Origin: Spirochaetaceae bacterium
GTDB lineage: Bacteria > Spirochaetota > Spirochaetia > SZUA-6 > Fen-1364
DNA length: 11,557 nt
Assembly: GCA_003154555.1 (NCBI GenBank)
Contig: PMDT01000191.1
Span: 1,173 to 12,729, forward strand
Direction: 5' to 3'
Every line of letters starts with the position of its first letter. Within the stretch, counting starts at the first letter, position 1. Below the pieces are notes generated by a model. That model did not search any database and had not been told where the DNA came from. It was given only the letters and a program-made list of their open reading frames with translations. This document shows positions 7,008-11,557 of the stretch, piece by piece. The position numbers were made by a program, and so were the translations under genes.

Positions 7008-7893
7008 GCGGCGCGCCCTTTGCGGGAACGACCCCCGCCTGCACGAGGTCGCAAAAGCCGGAATCCGAGCAGACGCGTGAGGGCTTTCCCGTCCGCTCGT
7101 CATAGATTTCATCCAGGAAGGTGCCCGTCGATCCGCAGCGCGCGCAGGAAAGGCCGGCAAAGGATTCCACTTCGAATGGAAGATCGTCGAACTCCAGCGG
7201 ACGGACGCTCGTATGCGGGGGCACGGCATAGACGCGCTTTTCACGCCCGGCACCCAGCAGCGTGAGATGGGATGCCTGATTGAGCATCGGGAGGTCCCAG
7301 CGCGGCAAGGGTGACGGCGACATGATGTAGCTGCCATTCACGCGACAGGGGTAACCGGCCGCAAGGGAGATCGCGCCATTCTGTACGACGTCCTCGTACA
7401 GGGAGACCCACATGCGCGCGTAGTCGCCTTCGGCATGCATCCTGCGGGTCTCCACTTCGCTGGGCTCTACGAGCCGCAAGGGCTCGGGCAGCGGAACCTG
7501 GAGCACCGCGATCTGCCCCTCCGTCATCGGGATCTCAGGCAGGCGATGGCGCGACTGCAGCAGCGTAGACTCGCGCGAATCGAACGTCGTCCGCACGCCG
7601 GTCGTGGCGACCAGGAGCTTGCGAAGGTTCACGGCGTTCACGCTTCCGTCGCAGCCCTGGTCGATGATCTTCAGGACGTCGTCGGGTCCGATGAGGGACA
7701 TCGTGACCTGCAGCCCGCCGGTGCCCCATCCCCGCGCGATGGGAAGCTCGGGTGACGCAAAGGGGACCTGGTGGCCCGGTATCGCCACGGCTTTCAGGAG
7801 CGCGCGCCGGACCTCCCGTTTCGCCCCTTCATCCATGAAGGCGAAGTTGTAGCGGAACGCTCCGGCCGCCGGCAGAAGGTCGCGAAGGCTCAT
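7000..7893 (-). CDS. phnJ: C-P lyase catalytic subunit, radical SAM-type PhnJ
   Basis: PhnJ breaks the carbon-phosphorus bond of ribose 1-alkylphosphonate 5-phosphate by radical chemistry, releasing the alkane and 5-phosphoribosyl 1,2-cyclic phosphate. The 297-residue protein aligns closely with the E. coli enzyme. Gly40 in VAIPGHQVPF corresponds to the radical Gly32; Cys250, Cys253 and Cys275 correspond to the [4Fe-4S] ligands 241, 244 and 266; Cys281 corresponds to the thiyl Cys272. All catalytic residues are therefore intact. GWGTGG, DQGCDGSVNAV and LGAGREKRVYAVPP are also typical. The N-terminus is about 8 residues longer than in E. coli. The ATG start overlaps the phnI stop by 4 bp (ATGA), and its own stop overlaps phnK by 8 bp. 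Confidence 0.98.
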   Translation of the reverse strand: MSLRDLLPAAGAFRYNFAFMDEGAKREVRRALLKAVAIPGHQVPFASPELPIARGWGTGGLQVTMSLIGPDDVLKIIDQGCDGSVNAVNLRKLLVATTGVRTTFDSRESTLLQSRHRLPEIPMTEGQIAVLQVPLPEPLRLVEPSEVETRRMHAEGDYARMWVSLYEDVVQNGAISLAAGYPCRVNGSYIMSPSPLPRWDLPMLNQASHLTLLGAGREKRVYAVPPHTSVRPLEFDDLPFEVESFAGLSCARCGSTGTFLDEIYDERTGKPSRVCSDSGFCDLVQAGVVPAKGAPHD

Positions 7894-8981
7894 TCCTCGG
7901 ACCCCTGGAGGTTCCGCAGGCGGTCGAGGTCCGACTGGAACGTGACGTAGTGGGGAAGCTTGAAGTGCGAACAGAATCCCGACGACTCGATCCCGTCGGT
8001 ATGCAGCAGGACAAACTCCTGGTCCTCCGCCGGCGCATGGGGGCACGGGGACTTCATGGCCCGGTCCAGCACCGCAATCGATATCGCCTTCACTTCATTG
8101 TGTCCGAAGCAGGCGCCATAGCCCAGGCTGAAGGCCGGCTTTTCCTCCTGCTCGGAGCGCCGGACCGAAGCCACGATTTCCACCTCCGTGATCGCAAGAG
8201 ACCCGAGTGAGACGGCGGCGCCCGGACGGAAGGGATGGGGGATCTGGACGCGCACGTACCCGACGCGAAGCTCCGCGATTGTCGGGTGGATGCTGCCGTA
8301 GCCGCGCATGCTGCTGTACGCCAGCGCGAGCAGCCCTCCGGTCTCCGCGCGGGCGAGCATCTGGAGCCGGCCGCTGCGGTCCAGCGGAAACTCCGCCGAC
8401 TCCTGCGTGACGTCGGTGGGCTCTGCCGACAAGGCCGGGGCGAGCGGCGCGACGAGGCCCTGATCGCGCAGCATCGCAACGACCTTGCGAAACTGGTCGG
8501 GATCGAGACTTTCCTCAATGCCGTCGATGAAGGATTCGAACTCGCGCTTCGCGTCGCACTGCGTGCCCGCGGTCTCCTCCGCGAGCGAAAAATCAAGGAT
8601 GCGCTGCTCGTAGTCCGACGTGGAGCCCAGGACCTGTCCGCCGGGAATGGTCTTGAAGGCGCTGGAGATGCGCCGCAGGATCCGCATCTGGTCGGTTCGA
8701 ACGGGCAGCGAATCGACCAGGCGGCGGAGCGTCGAGCGATACGCGCGCAGCAGAAACGATGCCTCGATGGGGTCTCCGCTGGCCTGCTTCAGGGCCAGCG
8801 CCGCGTGGAACGGGGAGTGCAGGCTGCCTTCGCTCATCACGCGGTCTACGAGCGGCGCCATCTGCTCCATGATCTGCCGCACCGTGAGCGGCGCGCTCTG
8901 GCCGCGCAGGCGCAGGTAACGATTGAGCTTCTGGGAGTTCTCGATAGCGGTGATGCCGCCCTGGACCGCAACGTACCCCAT
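7890..8981 (-). CDS. phnI: C-P lyase core subunit PhnI (nucleosidase/phosphonate transferase)
   Basis: PhnI, helped by PhnG and PhnH (with PhnL needed in vitro), displaces adenine from ATP by a phosphonate to form ribose 1-alkylphosphonate 5-triphosphate. The 363-residue length matches the family. Characteristic segments are the start MGYVAVQGG, LALKQASGDPIEASFLLRAY, RRISSAFKTIPGGQVLG, LALAYSSMRGYG, the GYGACFGHNEVKA region and the C-terminal EFVLLHTDGIESSGF followed by HFKLPHYVTFQ. The ATG start shares its A with the phnH stop (TGATG), and GGAAG lies 7 bases upstream. The stop overlaps the phnJ start. No frameshift or missing block was seen. Confidence 0.98.
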   Translation of the reverse strand: MGYVAVQGGITAIENSQKLNRYLRLRGQSAPLTVRQIMEQMAPLVDRVMSEGSLHSPFHAALALKQASGDPIEASFLLRAYRSTLRRLVDSLPVRTDQMRILRRISSAFKTIPGGQVLGSTSDYEQRILDFSLAEETAGTQCDAKREFESFIDGIEESLDPDQFRKVVAMLRDQGLVAPLAPALSAEPTDVTQESAEFPLDRSGRLQMLARAETGGLLALAYSSMRGYGSIHPTIAELRVGYVRVQIPHPFRPGAAVSLGSLAITEVEIVASVRRSEQEEKPAFSLGYGACFGHNEVKAISIAVLDRAMKSPCPHAPAEDQEFVLLHTDGIESSGFCSHFKLPHYVTFQSDLDRLRNLQGSEE

Positions 8982-9610
8982 CAGGCCGCTTCCACGCGCG
9001 TCGAACGGGGAATGCCCGCTACCCGGCCGGCCTCGTCGACGAGGATCAGGTCGATACCCATGGGGGCGAACCGGTTGGCGCGGGCGCGCTCATCGACATA
9101 GCGGCCGTCCAGCCCCGAAACAGCCAGGGCGGCGCGCCCTTCCACCCCGGGGCCTTCCAGGGACAACGTGCGGACTGTCTCCACCGGTGCGGCCTGAAAA
9201 TCGGCAAGCGCTCCAATGCACAGGAGCGCCGTTGCCGAACGTTCAGGGAATTCCGGAGTCCCCCGCTTCAGGTAGGCGAACTCCTCGTCGAACCCTGCGC
9301 CGTCAAAAAGGACGAAATCGGCTTCCTCAAGGCGGCGGAAGGGCGTCGAGAGGTTCACCTCCAGGTACGATATCCACGCGCGGCGTTCATTCGGTCTGCC
9401 CAGGGAGAATGAGACCCGATGATCGCAGAGCGTCTTCAGCACCGAAAGCGCGGCCGCGGGGAAACCCGGGGGCGACCCGGTCCACGCGATGCCCGGAAGC
9501 TGAATGACCTTCCCCGGCCTGCTGAGGGCGTCGAGGAGGACCCGAAAGATCGCCTGGCTGTCGAAAACCTCGTCGAAAGCGACCTCTCGGACGACCCCCT
9601 GCGTGTACAC
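8981..9610 (-). CDS. phnH: C-P lyase core subunit PhnH
   Basis: PhnH is a structural and accessory subunit of the PhnG-H-I-J core complex, and its fold is distantly related to PLP-enzyme domains without binding cofactor. The 209-residue protein has the family N-terminal signature FDEVFDSQAIFRVLLDALSRPG and the later DFVLFDG, LKRGTPEFPERSAT and SGPGVEG-like (LEGPGVEG) segments. It starts at a GTG directly after the phnG stop (TAG then GTG, no gap). The ribosome binding site GAGG lies inside the end of phnG, about 8 bases upstream, so no ATG is needed. The last segment (FAPMGIDLILVDEAGRVAGIPRSTRVE) is the usual PhnH C-terminus. Confidence 0.95.
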   Translation of the reverse strand: MYTQGVVREVAFDEVFDSQAIFRVLLDALSRPGKVIQLPGIAWTGSPPGFPAAALSVLKTLCDHRVSFSLGRPNERRAWISYLEVNLSTPFRRLEEADFVLFDGAGFDEEFAYLKRGTPEFPERSATALLCIGALADFQAAPVETVRTLSLEGPGVEGRAALAVSGLDGRYVDERARANRFAPMGIDLILVDEAGRVAGIPRSTRVEAA

Positions 9611-10021
9611 CTAGCGCACCTCGAAGCTGACCCGGGTGGAGGCGACAGCCCTGCCCTCCCTGTTCCAGCGCTCTTCGATCCGCTTCTGCTCGGATTCAAG
9701 GAGGGGTCGAAGCTCGACGGCAAAGGCGTGCCCGCCGCCAACCACCGCGTCCACAAGAGCGGCGCACAATGCGTGCTCGTTACCGCCGCCCAGGATGCAC
9801 CCATAGCCCAGGAGACCGTCCACTTCGACCTCGCACTCGGTGACGAATGCCTCCCCGAGGAGGAAATGGGTGTTCTCCAGTGGATCCACGTGCCGCACCA
9901 TGACCATGCCGGGCGCGGGAGGCTTCAGGAGCTTTACCGGCAGGCGCGCGGCGATGGTCTCCGCGATACTCGTGACCGCTTCGAGACTGCCCTCTGCCAC
10001 GATCTGGGAATGTTCCATCAT
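9611..10021 (-). CDS. phnG: C-P lyase core subunit PhnG, first gene of the operon
   Basis: PhnG is the small subunit that pairs with PhnI in the C-P lyase core. The protein of about 136 residues has the conserved middle part MVMVRHVDPLENTHFLLGEA and VTECEVEV, followed by LLGYGCILGG and a helix ALCAALVDAV, in the expected order and length. The exact start is uncertain: GTG at 10024 and ATG at 10021 and 10018 lie in a row, and none has a strong ribosome binding site. Only a GGGA stretch about 10 bases upstream of the GTG is visible. It opens a ten-gene operon and is divergent from phnX, with which it shares the AT-rich control region. Confidence 0.93.
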   Translation of the reverse strand: MMEHSQIVAEGSLEAVTSIAETIAARLPVKLLKPPAPGMVMVRHVDPLENTHFLLGEAFVTECEVEVDGLLGYGCILGGGNEHALCAALVDAVVGGGHAFAVELRPLLESEQKRIEERWNREGRAVASTRVSFEVR

Positions 10022-10043
10022 CACGGCTCAAGGATCCCGAAGT

Positions 10044-10072
10044 TGTTTAGTTTTCCCTTAGCGCAGTGTTAA
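10044..10072 (-). promoter_or_regulatory. Candidate sigma70-type promoter for the phnG operon
   Basis: On the minus strand, TTAACA (10067-10072, 5 of 6 matches to TTGACA) and TAAACA (10044-10049, 3 of 6 to TATAAT) are separated by 17 bases. Transcription would start near 10037 and leave a leader of only some 15 bases before the phnG start. The -35 hexamer coincides with one half of the direct repeat, as expected of a site controlled by an activator. Confidence 0.3.
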
Positions 10073-10083
10073 GAATGTGTTGA
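10065..10083 (+). promoter_or_regulatory. Pho-box-like direct repeat
   Basis: TGTTAA (10067-10072) and TGTTGA (10078-10083) are direct repeats exactly 11 bp apart, the helical spacing of PhoB half-sites (consensus CTGTCAT, 4 bases, CTGTCAT). The match to the consensus core TGTCA is partial. An inverted copy, TAACACT, lies at 10124-10130 opposite AGTGTTA at 10065-10071. This could be a PhoB site or the operator of another dimeric regulator. Confidence 0.4.
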
Positions 10084-10107
10084 TTCCGATTCCGCCAATT
10101 TTATCCT
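10080..10107 (+). promoter_or_regulatory. Candidate promoter for phnXW
   Basis: On the plus strand, TTGATT (10080-10085) and TATCCT (10102-10107) are separated by 16 bases, each matching the sigma70 consensus at 4 of 6 positions. The -35 overlaps the second half-site of the direct repeat. The match is modest and was found by eye. Confidence 0.28.
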
Positions 10108-10152
10108 TTTCTTCACGCCAACCTAACACTCGCGGCGGCAGAATGGGCGCGT

Positions 10153-11019
10153 ATGAACCCATCTGCCGTGAATGGACATCAAGGTGGATCGGAGCGCGAA
10201 GCGGGCGTCCGGGCGGTCATCTTCGACTGGGCGGGAACGACGGTGGATTTCGGCTGTTTCGCCCCCGCGGTGTCAATGATCCAGGCATTCCGCGCGAACG
10301 GACTGGTCCTCACGATGGAGGAAGCGCGCGGACCGATGGGGCTGGAGAAGAAGGACCACATCCGTGCGCTGCTCTCCAAGCCGGTCGTGAAAGCGCGCTG
10401 GATGGAAAAGTGCGACGGAGAACCGACCGAGGCGGACGTTGAGGCGATTTACGCCGAGCTGGAGCCTCGTCTCATGGATGCCGTCCGGCAGCACGCGGAG
10501 CTCGTCCCGGGCATCGTCGAGCTCGCGGACGGGCTGCGTTCGCGCGGCGTTGCGATCGGGTCCACAACGGGGTATTCGCGCACGGTAATGAATGTGGTCG
10601 TCGCGGAGGCGGCACGCCGCGGCTACCGCCCCGATGAGGTCGTCTGTCCATCGGATGTTCCCGCGGGCCGCCCTTTCCCCTGGATGTGCTACCAGAACGC
10701 CATGCGCCTGAACGCGTACCCCTTCTCCCGCATGGTGAAAATCGGTGACACGCCAGCCGATATGCGGGAAGGCGTCAATGCCGGCATGTGGACGATCGGG
10801 CTCGTCCAGTGCGGCAACGAGATCGGTCTTTCACTCGACGACCTCGCGGCTATGCCCCAGGAAATCATCGCCGCGCGCCGGGAGCGCGCCTCCCTGCGCC
10901 TGCTCGGCGCAGGGGCTCATTACCTGGCGGATGACCTCACCGAATGCGCGGCCCGGATCCGGCGCATCGAGGAAAGAGTCCTTCGCGGCGACAGGCCATC
11001 CCGGGAGGACGCGCGATGA
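10153..11019 (+). CDS. phnX: Phosphonoacetaldehyde hydrolase (phosphonatase)
   Basis: PhnX splits phosphonoacetaldehyde into acetaldehyde and phosphate, the second step of 2-aminoethylphosphonate breakdown. This HAD-superfamily protein has 288 residues. The first motif FDWAGTTVD gives the nucleophile Asp25, with Ala27 two residues later as in phosphonatases (most HAD enzymes have Asp there). Lys66 in MGLEKKDHIRAL corresponds to the Schiff-base Lys53 of the Bacillus cereus enzyme. GSTTGYSR and KIGDTPADMREG are the second and acidic metal-binding motifs. The ATG start leaves an N-terminal tail of about 18 residues before the first strand; its ribosome binding site is weak, and a GTG at 10168 is possible. 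Its stop overlaps the phnW start by 4 bp. Confidence 0.97.
   Translation: MNPSAVNGHQGGSEREAGVRAVIFDWAGTTVDFGCFAPAVSMIQAFRANGLVLTMEEARGPMGLEKKDHIRALLSKPVVKARWMEKCDGEPTEADVEAIYAELEPRLMDAVRQHAELVPGIVELADGLRSRGVAIGSTTGYSRTVMNVVVAEAARRGYRPDEVVCPSDVPAGRPFPWMCYQNAMRLNAYPFSRMVKIGDTPADMREGVNAGMWTIGLVQCGNEIGLSLDDLAAMPQEIIAARRERASLRLLGAGAHYLADDLTECAARIRRIEERVLRGDRPSREDAR
11004..11008 (+). promoter_or_regulatory. Ribosome binding site of phnW
   Basis: A perfect GGAGG lies 7 bases before the phnW ATG, inside the end of phnX. It fixes the start of this overlapping gene. Confidence 0.8.
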
Positions 11020-11557
11020 TCCCGGATGACCTTCCTCCGAACCCCTATGTCCTCCTGACGCCGGGCCCACTGAGCACGACGAAAGGCGTGAGAGCAGCCA
11101 TGCTGCGCGACTGGTGCACCTGGGACGACGACTTCGGCAAAGTCGTGCAGGACATCAGGGCGCGGCTGACGGCGCTGGCCACCGCTCACGCCGGTTACAC
11201 CAGCGTCCTCATGCAGGGCTCGGGCACATTCTGCGTCGAGGCGACGCTCGGCACCGTCGTGCCCCCGGAAAGCGGGCTCCTGGTCGTCGCCAACGGGGCG
11301 TACGGGGAAAGGATGGGAACGATCGCCGCGCGACTGGGCATCCCGCACCGCATGCTGCGCTTCCCCGAGACTGAAGCCTGCAGCGCTGATTCAATCCTGA
11401 ACGCTCTGCGCGGAGACGATGCGACGACGCACGTCGCCGTCGTTCATTGCGAAACCACGACGGGCCTGCTGAACCCCCTGGAACGGATCGCGGCGGCGGT
11501 GCGGGAAAGCGGCCGCACGCTCATCGTGGACGCCATGAGCAGCTTCGGCGGCATTCC
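11016..11557 (+). CDS. phnW: 2-aminoethylphosphonate:pyruvate transaminase (3' end outside window)
   Basis: PhnW transfers the amino group of 2-aminoethylphosphonate to pyruvate, giving alanine and phosphonoacetaldehyde for PhnX. About 180 codons are present and the frame is open to the window end. I translated it by hand. The start MIPDDLPPNPYVLLTPGPLS is followed by DWCTWDDDF, the phosphate-binding loop LMQGSGTFCVEA, HCETTTGLLNPL and VDAMSSFGGIP; Asp172 in the last is the residue that contacts the pyridine nitrogen of PLP. All align with known PhnW of class V aminotransferases. The PLP-binding Lys would lie just beyond the window, so the intactness of the gene cannot be judged. The ATG overlaps the phnX stop (ATGA). 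Confidence 0.96.
   Translation, partial: MIPDDLPPNPYVLLTPGPLSTTKGVRAAMLRDWCTWDDDFGKVVQDIRARLTALATAHAGYTSVLMQGSGTFCVEATLGTVVPPESGLLVVANGAYGERMGTIAARLGIPHRMLRFPETEACSADSILNALRGDDATTHVAVVHCETTTGLLNPLERIAAAVRESGRTLIVDAMSSFGGI

Larger units (their letters stand above)
10022..10152. promoter_or_regulatory. Divergent control region between phnG and phnX
   Basis: This is the only substantial non-coding stretch, and it is clearly more AT-rich than the genes on either side. It must hold the promoters of both the C-P lyase operon and phnXW. It contains a direct repeat, promoter-like hexamers on both strands (listed separately), a tandem GATTCC (10082-10093) and a distant inverted copy of AGTGTTA. No PhnF or other regulator gene lies in the window. 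Confidence 0.75.

Noticed and set aside
6000..7265. A 421-codon plus-strand open frame opposite phnK
   Set aside because: It is a shadow frame of phnK and the end of phnJ, with no domain and no ribosome binding site pattern.
7008..7337. An N-terminal extension of phnK within phnJ
   Set aside because: It is out of frame with phnJ and not PhnK-like. The ATG at 7007 has a ribosome binding site and the usual overlap.
8235..9101. A 288-codon plus-strand open frame opposite phnI and phnH
   Set aside because: It is an antisense shadow; both minus-strand genes match their families over full length.
10025..10152. A riboswitch or small RNA in the divergent region
   Set aside because: No extended paired structure is visible, and the candidate leader transcripts are too short for a riboswitch.

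Overview
The window is a phosphonate catabolism locus from a GC-rich bacterium. The genes are tightly packed, start and stop codons overlap, and SD-like ribosome binding sites are visible at several starts. The phylum cannot be fixed from this sequence. The codon use and GC-rich third positions would suit a proteobacterium, but other high-GC Gram-negative phyla are possible. There are no tRNA or rRNA genes, insertion sequences, integrases or CRISPR arrays. About 98% is coding, and the longest gap without a gene is roughly 130 bp.

Layout. (1) Positions 1-2118, plus strand: the 3' part of phnC (ATPase) followed by two permease genes, phnE1 and phnE2. This is the inner-membrane part of an ABC phosphonate importer; the binding protein gene phnD is not in the window. 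(2) Positions 2167-10024, minus strand: one unbroken ten-gene operon that converges on phnE2. In transcription order it is phnG, phnH, phnI, phnJ, phnK, phnL, phnM, a hexapeptide-repeat transferase, an inositol-monophosphatase-family phosphatase and a 2H-type phosphoesterase. (3) Positions 10025-10152: an AT-rich divergent control region with an 11-bp-spaced direct repeat resembling Pho-box half-sites, an inverted copy of one half-site, and promoter-like elements in both directions. (4) Positions 10153-11557, plus strand: phnX (phosphonoacetaldehyde hydrolase) and the start of phnW (2-aminoethylphosphonate:pyruvate transaminase), which runs off the end.

How it works together. PhnCE1E2 would import phosphonates. 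PhnW and PhnX would degrade 2-aminoethylphosphonate to acetaldehyde and phosphate. The C-P lyase core (PhnG, H, I, J with ATPases K and L, then PhnM) would handle a wide range of alkylphosphonates, ending at 5-phosphoribosyl 1,2-cyclic phosphate. The usual finishing enzymes, PhnP (cyclic phosphodiesterase) and PhnN (ribose 1,5-bisphosphate kinase), are absent here. Their place in the operon is taken by a 2H phosphoesterase and an IMPase-family phosphatase. The most interesting inference is that these two form an alternative, ATP-free end to the pathway, giving ribose 5-phosphate instead of PRPP. PhnK also carries an unusual four-cysteine, zinc-knuckle-like insertion.
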